A stretch of DNA of 64,000 nt, from positions 1 through 64,000 of the IMG/VR virus record IMGVR_UViG_3300031933_000202. One strand, 5' to 3'. Below, piece after piece: positions 58,788-64,000 of this stretch (within the stretch, counting starts at the first letter, position 1; each line of letters opens with the position of its first letter). A model generated the notes under the pieces. It did no database searches, was not told where the DNA came from, and worked only from the letters and a program-made list of their open reading frames with translations. The position numbers were made by a program, and so were the translations under genes. This stretch comes from a virus.

Positions 58788-58946
58788 CAGTCCGTCAACC
58801 CCTGACAATCGCTTTCAGCTTCCATCCACCTAGCATATATGTAGTAGTAGAGTGCCACCTGCCGCGGCGGTCGCTGATCTTGCCTGTATTTTTGACGCCT
58901 GTCATACGCCGAAAAGCAGGTAAGTCCCCACAAATCTATCGGGATT

Positions 58947-58960
58947 GCTGTAAATACGGC
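58947..58960 (-). promoter_or_regulatory. Imperfect palindrome (copy 13)
   Basis: GCTGTAAATACGGC differs from the standard form at one base and has the AA centre on the plus strand. It lies 50 bases after the stop of the putative small terminase gene and before the LexA-type promoter. Confidence 0.45.
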
Positions 58961-59012
58961 GAAGATGGGCTTTTCTCCGCTTGTCGGATTAATCCTTTTT
59001 CAGCTCGCTCGG

Positions 59013-59555
59013 TCACACTTCTCCGGTCTCAATCCTTTCCAGCTCCAATAGCACTGCCTCTTGCTGCTCCCTCGTCATGTGGGACTCCATTACTCGACGC
59101 AGCGCCTCTTCCTGCTTCTGGATGCGGTCCAGGGTGTAAATCTTGGGCAGGTCGCGAACCATCACCTGGGTCACTTTTAGCGAAAGGTTTAGTGCGTCCT
59201 TCAGGGGGATTTCGTAGTCGTCGGCGTTGATTGTCTTGGTGCCGTCAGTGTTCACGATGCGGCGAAGTACGGTGTCCACAAGCTGAATCTGCTGCTTGAA
59301 TGTCATCAGGACACTGGCCTCGAGGCCGGAGATTTTGGCCACCATGTCACGGCGGGTCGTCGGGCTCATGGCCTCAACGATCTTTTCCTGGACCGCGTAG
59401 GACAGCATGTCCTGGCGGAGCGCGCCGATGACGTCTTCCACCGCCATTCGCAGTGTCGGGTCGTCTGACAGCGCGTCTCCGCGAGGAGTCACGGTCAGTG
59501 GTGCGTAAGGTAGGCCGCTGCCCTCGTCGCTATTACCTGTGCGGTCGCCCCTCAT
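59013..59555 (-). CDS. Putative terminase small subunit
   Basis: 180 residues, mostly helical with coiled-coil character (QEEALRRVMESHMTREQQEA at the end), two genes upstream of terL. Size, helicity and position fit a small terminase or a packaging accessory protein, but there is no clear HTH, so the call is mainly positional. The ATG overlaps the previous stop (ATGA). Confidence 0.5.
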   Translation of the reverse strand: MRGDRTGNSDEGSGLPYAPLTVTPRGDALSDDPTLRMAVEDVIGALRQDMLSYAVQEKIVEAMSPTTRRDMVAKISGLEASVLMTFKQQIQLVDTVLRRIVNTDGTKTINADDYEIPLKDALNLSLKVTQVMVRDLPKIYTLDRIQKQEEALRRVMESHMTREQQEAVLLELERIETGEV

Positions 59556-59668
59556 TCGCCGTCTCCCCAGCTCACTTCCAACTCGCGGAACGCCAGAAAC
59601 ATCAGGAACCCTATGGTGGTGAGTACCGCGCCACAGAGCAGGCCCCAAAACACGATAGTCACCACCAT
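59552..59668 (-). CDS. 38-residue membrane protein
   Basis: A short protein, MVVTIVFWGLLCGAVLTTIG at its start, continuing as one or two hydrophobic turns and ending ELEVSWGDGE. GGAGCGAG upstream of the ATG and an ATGA overlap with the next gene support translation. Function unknown. Confidence 0.55.
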   Translation of the reverse strand: MVVTIVFWGLLCGAVLTTIGFLMFLAFRELEVSWGDGE

Positions 59669-59694
59669 CTCGCTCCTTATGCTTCGTCGCGACT

Positions 59695-59976
59695 TCAGGC
59701 TTCGACGCGGATCTGGTCCGGGTTGGCGCTGTAGGTCAGCACGGTGCGGGCCGGAACTTCTACTTCGGTTGCGACGACGCCGCCCTTGATGGTGCGCGCT
59801 GCGTACTGGCGAGCACGGAACTTTCCGAAGCCACGCAGGGTGAGGTGGCCGCGATCGAATGCCAGCTCACTGATGCCAGCCAGGACGGATTCCACAGCGG
59901 TCTTGGCAGCCACTTTGGAGATGTCGGCGTGGGTGGCGACGAAGTTGATCAGGTCCTGCTTGGAGGCGTTACTCAT
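59695..59976 (-). CDS. HU/IHF-family DNA-binding protein
   Basis: 93 residues with the HU fold: SKQDLINFVATHADISKVAA and LTLRGFGKFRARQYAART, the latter being the conserved GFGxF beta-arm base. It bends DNA and, being first in the late operon next to terminase, may help packaging, as IHF does at lambda cos, or late transcription. Confidence 0.92.
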   Translation of the reverse strand: MSNASKQDLINFVATHADISKVAAKTAVESVLAGISELAFDRGHLTLRGFGKFRARQYAARTIKGGVVATEVEVPARTVLTYSANPDQIRVEA

Positions 59977-60075
59977 TTTGGGTGGCCTTTTAAGTTCTTG
60001 AGGTGGTTCTTGTGGGGTTATGCGTTGGGTCTAGGAGACTTGCGAGAGTTCCCGCAGGTGGGCAAACCCATATTG

Positions 60076-60122
60076 CTGTACTTACAGGTTTACAGAGTAT
60101 ATCGGGTGGAGGTGGGTGTAAA
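60076..60122 (-). promoter_or_regulatory. Candidate late promoter with downstream palindrome (copy 14)
   Basis: On the minus strand TTTACA (60117-60122) and TATACT (60096-60101), 15 bases apart, could be the promoter for the HU-led late operon. CTGTACTTACAG (60076-60087), a palindrome copy with a CT centre, lies just downstream of the -10, in the same relation as at the 12.1 kb promoter. Confidence 0.4.
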
Positions 60123-60236
60123 GGGGTGTCGGTTTGGTGGTCGTTGAGGATGGGTGTAGAGGGTGAGGCTTTCGGTGGGGGTGATGAGGTCGTGGGCGGG
60201 CTGGGGGTGGCGGGCGGTGGGGGATGTCGGGGTGTA
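60104..60236 (+). other. Strongly G-rich tract with G-quadruplex motif
   Basis: About 130 bases with many GGG runs and only about a dozen C on the plus strand. The core at 60194-60223 has five G-runs of at least three separated by 1-4 bases, which satisfies the usual G-quadruplex pattern. It lies upstream of the late operon. A minus-strand reading frame through it (60090-60350) is low-complexity Pro/His/Thr and not accepted as a gene. Confidence 0.7.
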
Positions 60237-60358
60237 TAACGATATAAGCCAGGTTTGGTTTTTCGTAAATTTTTGGGCGCGGAGGTAGGGGTGCAGGTGG
60301 TGTCCTCTATGTATAAAAAGAGGGTCCGGGGCTGTCTGAAATTTTCGCAAATTGACGC

Positions 60359-60387
60359 TTGACTCTATGTTTCTATTCCCGCATAGT
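60359..60387 (+). promoter_or_regulatory. Candidate promoter for the structured region
   Basis: TTGACT (60359-60364), a 17-base spacer and CATAGT (60382-60387). It would start a plus-strand transcript near 60394, at the head of the hairpin-rich region. Divergent from the late operon. Confidence 0.45.
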
Positions 60388-60393
60388 TCGTCC

Positions 60394-61045
60394 CAAGCAA
60401 CGCAAACAACGGTTGCCTAGCCAAGCCCTACGGGGTGAGGCGCAAGGCTCCAGCCTTGCCCGTTCTTTAAACCCGCTAGTGTGTCGCTCAACCGAGCGGC
60501 CTGTATTGAGTCACAACGGCAGAAGCTTTGCCGTTGCGGATAACCTTGCCAGTGGTCTGACTGCTGGCCAGCGCTACCTAACCCCGTCTATATGTCTGGC
60601 AATGGCTGGCAAGGCGACGGGCAACGGAAGCAAGGCGCAAAAGGGGAAACGCCAGACGGTCTAGGCCTCGGGAGACAAAGAAATCAGCTTTTCAGCCTAT
60701 GGGTATGAAGGGCGGAGCTTTGCCTAACGATCGGAGTGATCGGCACGCACTGCATTGGGCATCCTGTATTTACAGTTTTTCTGCTTTACAGCTTGCCGGA
60801 TCATTAAAAACTTATCGCTTTGCCAGACTATCCGCGCCCTAGTTGCGCCCATTGTTTGCCGCTATCTGCTATCCGTTGCCATTGCCTTCGATAGCGCACA
60901 AGAAAGCCGGCAGACGCTACAACTAACGGCCTTATAGCGGCAAAGCATGGAAACGGAAACGAGGCAGGCGGTAGCGTCTGCCTCGACTAGCTAAACCATC
61001 CCAGCGGCTTATACAAAGGGCATTCCACTAGATTGCCCTTTGCCG
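60394..61045 (+). ncRNA. Candidate large structured non-coding RNA
   Basis: About 650 bases without a credible gene but with many perfect short hairpins in one strand sense: CAAGGCT/AGCCTTG (60443-60458), CGCTC-AACC-GAGCG (60485-60498), CAACGGCA/TGCCGTTG (60514-60536), GCCAG/CTGGC (60548-60568), CCCGTC/GACGGG (60583-60621), GGCG/CGCC (60634-60653), GAGGCAG/CTGCCTC (60961-60984), AAGGGCA/TGCCCTT (61016-61041). TTGCC/GGCAA recurs about 14 times. It ends shortly before a gene, so it may be a stand-alone RNA, a long leader, or an origin. Confidence 0.4.
60764..60775 (+). promoter_or_regulatory. CTGTATTTACAG palindrome followed by T-run (copy 15)
   Basis: An exact copy within the structured region, followed by TTTTT, so as RNA it would be a minimal hairpin-plus-U-tract and might end an RNA of about 380 bases begun at 60394. 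A half-site (CTTTACAG) follows at 60785. Confidence 0.55.
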
Positions 61046-61091
61046 TAACCCACTAAAGAAAATCAGAACCTAAACGAAAGGGAACCCCACT

Positions 61092-61811
61092 ATGAAAAGG
61101 CAAGCCACCGTTATCACCATCGCCGGTAAAATCATCACTGCCCAACAAGTCGCAGCATTCAACAAGTCGTTTGCCGGTCAATCTGAAATCATTACCACTT
61201 GGGCGAACTATTGCACCATTCATGCAGTGGCTCACAACAACATCGACCCATTGAATGCCATGCTAAACAATGCCGCATTTCGCCTCACAAGCGGCAAAGC
61301 GTCAAAACTTGGAAAAGAGGTATTCTCTTTCATTAAGGCCCACGCGCCCCAGATTCAAGAAGACACGAAAACCGGGCGCTTTATCGTCAAGAAAATGAAA
61401 GTAGAAAACCCGCAATTCAAGCACTTTGCGGACCCTTCAAACCTTGACGACGACGGCAAGCCAGCCATTGTCGAGCCGGGCGACTTTGCGCTTTCCTTCG
61501 ATGCTTGGCGCGTTCTGGAAGAGCCGAAAAAAGAGGAAAAGCCGGCCACATTGAAAGCCGCAACGGTCGCCAATCAAGTGCAAAAGGCATTGGACGCGAT
61601 CAATGGCAAGCTTTTCACTGCGTCCGCCGATGAGGCTCGCCAGTTGGCCGAACAATTAAAAAGCTTGTTTGTAACGGTCGATTTTATTGCCGGCCAGCTG
61701 GCAAAGTCAGAAATGCCACTAGACACCGATAAAGCAGCCGAACTGCTGAAAAGCGGTCAAGCGGGCAAGTCGAAGCGTGCCGGTGGCAAGGTAGCGCCGG
61801 TTGCTGTCTAA
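61092..61811 (+). CDS. Hypothetical protein with foreign-looking composition
   Basis: 239 residues. N-terminal half basic and compact (KRQATVITIAGKIITAQQVA), a central DADG-like stretch (NLDDDGKPAIVEPGDFALSF) and a helical, Lys/Ala-rich tail (VQKALDAINGKLFTASADEA). I have seen similar proteins in other tailed phages but cannot name a function. AAA, GCC and other AT-richer codon choices differ from neighbours. It is flanked by the hairpin-rich region and twin terminators, so it is a self-contained cassette. Confidence 0.7.
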   Translation: MKRQATVITIAGKIITAQQVAAFNKSFAGQSEIITTWANYCTIHAVAHNNIDPLNAMLNNAAFRLTSGKASKLGKEVFSFIKAHAPQIQEDTKTGRFIVKKMKVENPQFKHFADPSNLDDDGKPAIVEPGDFALSFDAWRVLEEPKKEEKPATLKAATVANQVQKALDAINGKLFTASADEARQLAEQLKSLFVTVDFIAGQLAKSEMPLDTDKAAELLKSGQAGKSKRAGGKVAPVAV

Positions 61812-61819
61812 CCCAACCA

Positions 61820-61841
61820 GCCGCCTTCGGGCGGCTTTTTT
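61820..61841 (+). terminator. Intrinsic terminator 1
   Basis: GCCGCC-TTCG-GGCGGC followed by six T: a textbook terminator with a stable TTCG tetraloop, eight bases after the stop of the preceding gene. Confidence 0.9.
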
Positions 61842-61862
61842 ATTTCGCGCGCGCGTGCGTAT

Positions 61863-61885
61863 GCCGGCCTAGTGCCGGCTTTTTT
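61863..61885 (+). terminator. Intrinsic terminator 2
   Basis: GCCGGC-CTAGT-GCCGGC followed by six T, a second terminator 22 bases after the first. Together they fully insulate the cassette from the genes to the right. Confidence 0.88.
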
Positions 61886-61893
61886 ATGCCCGC

Positions 61894-61986
61894 GAAAAGG
61901 TGAAACGGCGCTGAAAAGTTCCAAAAAACTCCTGAAATTTCCCAGAAAATCTCCGGAAATAGCCAGAAATCTCCAATAAGTATAAG
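61894..61986 (+). promoter_or_regulatory. Phased A-tracts (curved DNA) with promoter-like -10
   Basis: A-tracts centred near 61895.5, 61904, 61915.5, 61925.5, 61937, 61947.5, 61958 and 61968 are spaced on average 10-11 bases apart, the helical repeat, so the DNA should be strongly bent. TATAAG (61981-61986) follows directly and could be the -10 of a promoter helped by the A-rich upstream region, driving the next genes. A replication-origin role is an alternative. Confidence 0.6.
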
Positions 61987-62040
61987 AAAACGGTTCGCCA
62001 ACCACATGACGTAACCAATCCCACAAAGGAAACCCACACC

Positions 62041-62475
62041 ATGCAAACCAACCAAACCGAGCAGGATCTTAGCCTGCCCAATGTCTACTTCGTCACCGTT
62101 TCGTCTGCTATCACTGGTGAGACCCACCACCTGTATATCCCGGCGGATTTCAGCGGTTCAGCATTCCGGAAAGCACAGAACATCTGTGCCGAAAGATTCC
62201 ACTTCCGCCCCTTCCGCTCGAACAGCACGGTGAAAATGCGCCGGCTGAAGCTGTCCGACTATCTGGAGAATCCGGATGCGCTCCGGGCTGCACTTGTCAC
62301 AGCCGCCGAACTCGGCGAGCGCGACACTCTTTTGGCCCTCCGCCGCAGGCCGCAGGAAATCGCTGCAATGCTCAGTGTGGCTGAACAGCCGGTGATCGAC
62401 TTCGATGCCGTCCTGGGCCGTCTAAAGGAGCAGCTGTCCACCCTCGACAGCCTGCCTGCAAAGGAGGCTGTGTAA
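62041..62475 (+). CDS. Hypothetical protein
   Basis: 144 residues: a strand-rich N-terminal half (NVYFVTVSSAITGETHHLYI) and a helical C-terminal half (ALVTAAELGERDTLLALRRR). AAGGAAACCCACACC precedes the ATG. No family recognised. Its stop overlaps the next start (TAATG). Confidence 0.65.
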   Translation: MQTNQTEQDLSLPNVYFVTVSSAITGETHHLYIPADFSGSAFRKAQNICAERFHFRPFRSNSTVKMRRLKLSDYLENPDALRAALVTAAELGERDTLLALRRRPQEIAAMLSVAEQPVIDFDAVLGRLKEQLSTLDSLPAKEAV

Positions 62476-62729
62476 TGGGCCGTCAGGTGAGTGCGAGTCT
62501 CGATGATCTGGCGCTGGCAGGGTGCCTCGTACAGATCGCCTTTTTCGTCGAGGACGACGAAGGCACCGCGGTGGTCGTTCGCAGGGCCCCCGTGGACTTC
62601 CCTGATGGCAGCCGCCTCACCAGCGATGTGGGCGACTTCCTCGTCTTCGACTGCCGCAACCGGCAGAGCGCGAACTTCTGGGCGCTTGAGCAGCTCATCG
62701 ACCTCGGTGTGCCCTTCACTTGGTCGTGA
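62475..62729 (+). CDS. Small hypothetical protein
   Basis: 84 residues, beta-rich and acidic (VQIAFFVEDDEGTAVVVRRA). Coupled to the preceding gene by TAATG. The gene after the triple repeat (62837) has a similar opening pattern (HLVEDDSVLPIAFVAFTV), so the two may be distant duplicates. Confidence 0.6.
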   Translation: MGRQVSASLDDLALAGCLVQIAFFVEDDEGTAVVVRRAPVDFPDGSRLTSDVGDFLVFDCRNRQSANFWALEQLIDLGVPFTWS

Positions 62730-62749
62730 AGGTCATCCCGTTCGCCACG

Positions 62750-62814
62750 AGTAAAGGTGGCTACAAGTAAAGGTGGCCATGCGTTTCCATAGTGTCGCCA
62801 CGAGTAAAGGTGGC
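62750..62814 (+). repeat. AGTAAAGGTGGC repeated three times
   Basis: Exact copies at 62750-62761, 62766-62777 and 62803-62814; the first and third share the longer CGCCACGAGTAAAGGTGGC. Each contains AAAGGTGG, a Shine-Dalgarno-like core. They fill the gap before the next gene. Confidence 0.85.
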
Positions 62815-62836
62815 CATCGGCAAAGGGGATTCCATC

Positions 62837-63130
62837 GTGTTCAACTTCCAAGTTTTCAGCAGCAGCGTACCGGGGAAGACCCGCGCCCACCTCGTCGAGG
62901 ACGACAGCGTCCTCCCCATCGCCTTCGTCGCGTTCACTGTCAGCGATGAGCCGGGGCCACTCAACGTATTCACCCGCGTCAGCGCCGAGCTGTACACCGG
63001 GGAAGGCTTCTACCCGGCTCGTCACAGCGCGTCCATGACCTGGCCCTGTGATACACCCATTCTTACTGACGAAGTGCCTGTGAGGCCCGTTCTGGGCTTC
63101 ATGGGCGAGGGCGTAAAGGAGGTCGCATGA
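62837..63130 (+). CDS. Small hypothetical protein
   Basis: 97 residues. I prefer the GTG at 62837, with AAAGGGG eight bases upstream, over in-frame GTGs at 62792 and 62810 that fall in the triple repeat. The sequence is beta-rich (NFQVFSSSVPGKTRAHLVED). Its stop overlaps the next start (ATGA). No family recognised. Confidence 0.55.
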   Translation: MFNFQVFSSSVPGKTRAHLVEDDSVLPIAFVAFTVSDEPGPLNVFTRVSAELYTGEGFYPARHSASMTWPCDTPILTDEVPVRPVLGFMGEGVKEVA

Positions 63131-63309
63131 GCATCACGCAGCAACTCGCCCATTGGCTGATCGCCATGGGCCTTGAACCGGCTATGGCCGCCCTCCTCGC
63201 CCTCCTGTCGCTTCCGGTTGGATTCCTCCTGGTCGGAACAGGTGTGGCAGGTCTCCTGGAAATCCGTGATCGTCGTAAGCGTGGACCTGTATTTACAGGT
63301 TTACGTTAA
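63127..63309 (+). CDS. 60-residue membrane protein
   Basis: A central hydrophobic helix (AALLALLSLPVGFLLVGTGVAGLL) flanked by a short amphipathic head and a basic tail (EIRDRRKRG). The last codons (Gly-Pro-Val-Phe-Thr-Gly-Leu-Arg) are encoded by a palindrome copy. ATGA overlap with the previous gene. Function unknown. Confidence 0.6.
   Translation: MSITQQLAHWLIAMGLEPAMAALLALLSLPVGFLLVGTGVAGLLEIRDRRKRGPVFTGLR
63285..63300 (+). promoter_or_regulatory. ACCTGTATTTACAGGT palindrome (copy 16)
   Basis: An exact copy with 7-base arms, the only one clearly inside a coding end. Its TTTACA (63292-63297) lies 16 bases before TAGTAA (63314), a weak promoter for the Bro gene that begins 45 bases downstream. 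Confidence 0.6.
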
Positions 63310-63345
63310 ACTGTAGTAACAACGAACCGTGGTAAGAGGCCCAAG

Positions 63346-64000
63346 ATGAAAGTCACTCCCTATTTGTTCAAGCAAACAACCGTCCGCGTATATACCGACA
63401 GCGAGACCAACAAGTTCTATTTCCTAGGCCGCGACATCGCTGACCTGCTTGGATACCGCGATGCAGAGCCGATGACCCGAAAGCTGGGCGGCGAGGGATT
63501 CATCCTCCGAAACATCCACGGCATCTGCACCCGCGAGGTGGTGCTGTTGGACGAGTACGGCCTCAACCTCAGTGTCTTTGGTGCCAAGATGGAAAAAGCC
63601 CGGGCCGTCCGGCGATGGGTACAAGATGAATTGCTGCCAAAGGTGAAGGAGCAGCATACCCTCGCCAATCGCCTAGCCAGCATCGGCGGGATCAGGCCCA
63701 AGGTCGGTAGTTCATCAGCCGGCTCAACCTCCGTCGAAGAGTTCAGTGAGCACACCCGCGGACGATTCTTCACTGTCGAGCAGTTCGCCGCAGCCATTGG
63801 ACTCAGTGGTGCCCGTGTGATCGACCTCCGCAATCAGGTGGCCATCGCCTACATGGCCTTGGAGCGCTCAGGAGGCCCCTACCCGCCCTCTGCCAACGAC
63901 GACGGCAAGGTTCTATACGAGGTCGAGTTCCTGCCCGTCCTGAGAGCTGCCCTCGCCTTCAGCCCTCGAAAGCCAGCAGCTGGTTATGGAAGAGCCATCG
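63346..64000 (+). CDS. Bro-N antirepressor, 3' end outside window
   Basis: At least 218 residues, open to the right edge. The N-terminal domain (KFYFLGRDIADLLGYRDAEP; NLSVFGAKMEKARAVRRWVQ) is a Bro-N domain, found in phage antirepressors that displace or titrate the lysogenic repressor on induction. After a Ser-rich linker comes a second domain of unknown type (FFTVEQFAAAIGLSGARVID, possibly HTH). Controlled by palindrome copy 16. It strengthens the view that this phage is temperate. Confidence 0.85.
   Translation, partial: MKVTPYLFKQTTVRVYTDSETNKFYFLGRDIADLLGYRDAEPMTRKLGGEGFILRNIHGICTREVVLLDEYGLNLSVFGAKMEKARAVRRWVQDELLPKVKEQHTLANRLASIGGIRPKVGSSSAGSTSVEEFSEHTRGRFFTVEQFAAAIGLSGARVIDLRNQVAIAYMALERSGGPYPPSANDDGKVLYEVEFLPVLRAALAFSPRKPAAGYGRAI

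Noticed and set aside
58735-59012. A tRNA or further gene in the gap between the putative small terminase and the 98-residue gene
   Set aside because: No cloverleaf or credible frame was found; only the LexA-type box and palindrome copies are supported.
60090-60350. Minus-strand frame of 86 codons through the G-rich tract
   Set aside because: Low-complexity Pro/His/Thr composition follows from C-rich sequence; no ribosome binding site.
60359-60937. Two plus-strand frames of 101 and 60 codons in the structured region
   Set aside because: Neither has a convincing start or protein-like composition, and hairpins run straight through them.
955-63300. The scattered palindromes as a CRISPR array or REP elements
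   Set aside because: Spacing is kilobases, not regular, and there are no spacers or cas genes; the 12-16 base length is too short for REP elements.

Overview
The window looks like most of the genome of a temperate, lambda-like siphophage (or its prophage) of a GC-rich gammaproteobacterium, most plausibly Pseudomonas. The phage assignment rests on a near-complete late cluster (terminase, portal, S49 protease with a nested scaffold, capsid, tail tube, tape measure, gpM/L/K/I/J-like tail tip, spanins and endolysin), a tyrosine integrase and a virus-type replication set. The host guess rests on base composition, a LexA-type box and the anti-CBASS protein family; it is inference. The window cuts a gene at each end (a coiled-coil protein at the left, a Bro-N antirepressor at the right), so the element is larger than 64 kb. 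I saw no tRNA, rRNA, CRISPR array or insertion sequence.

Layout. 0-1.8 kb: small accessory genes including an AlpA-like HTH protein. 1.8-3.0 kb: integrase on the minus strand. 3.1-5.6 kb: control region with an ArsR-type regulator, a ribbon-helix-helix protein and unknown genes. 5.7-29.4 kb, plus strand: a self-sufficient replication and nucleotide module with Dda-like helicase, archaeo-eukaryotic primase-helicase, SNF2-type helicase, a separately transcribed 281-residue protein, Acb2 anti-CBASS protein, ThyX, class I ribonucleotide reductase split by an HNH/AP2 homing endonuclease, family A DNA polymerase, exonuclease, resolvase-like nuclease, ATP-dependent ligase, a second HNH gene, SbcD/SbcC and dUTPase. 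29.4-60 kb, minus strand: lysis genes, tail tip and fibres, tape measure, tail tube, capsid, portal, terminase and an HU-like protein, with one plus-strand lipoprotein moron between portal and terminase. 60-62 kb: an odd largely non-coding stretch with a G-quadruplex motif, dense hairpins (candidate structured RNA), one AT-richer gene, twin terminators and eight helically phased A-tracts. 62-64 kb: small plus-strand genes ending in the Bro gene.

How it works together. The early plus-strand genes make deoxynucleotides and copy and repair DNA; the late minus-strand genes build and release virions; the two blocks meet tail to tail at about 29,390. Genes within blocks are tightly packed, often with ATGA, GTGA or TAATG overlaps. 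The most unusual feature is a short palindrome, CTGTA-TT-TACAG, present in eight exact and about ten near-exact copies, almost all in the short gaps between operons. Its TT centre is mostly on the plus strand whichever way the genes run. It suggests one phage-encoded regulator (or RNA element) acting genome-wide, like the stoperators of mycobacteriophages. One related site is a full LexA-type box over a promoter ahead of the terminase genes.
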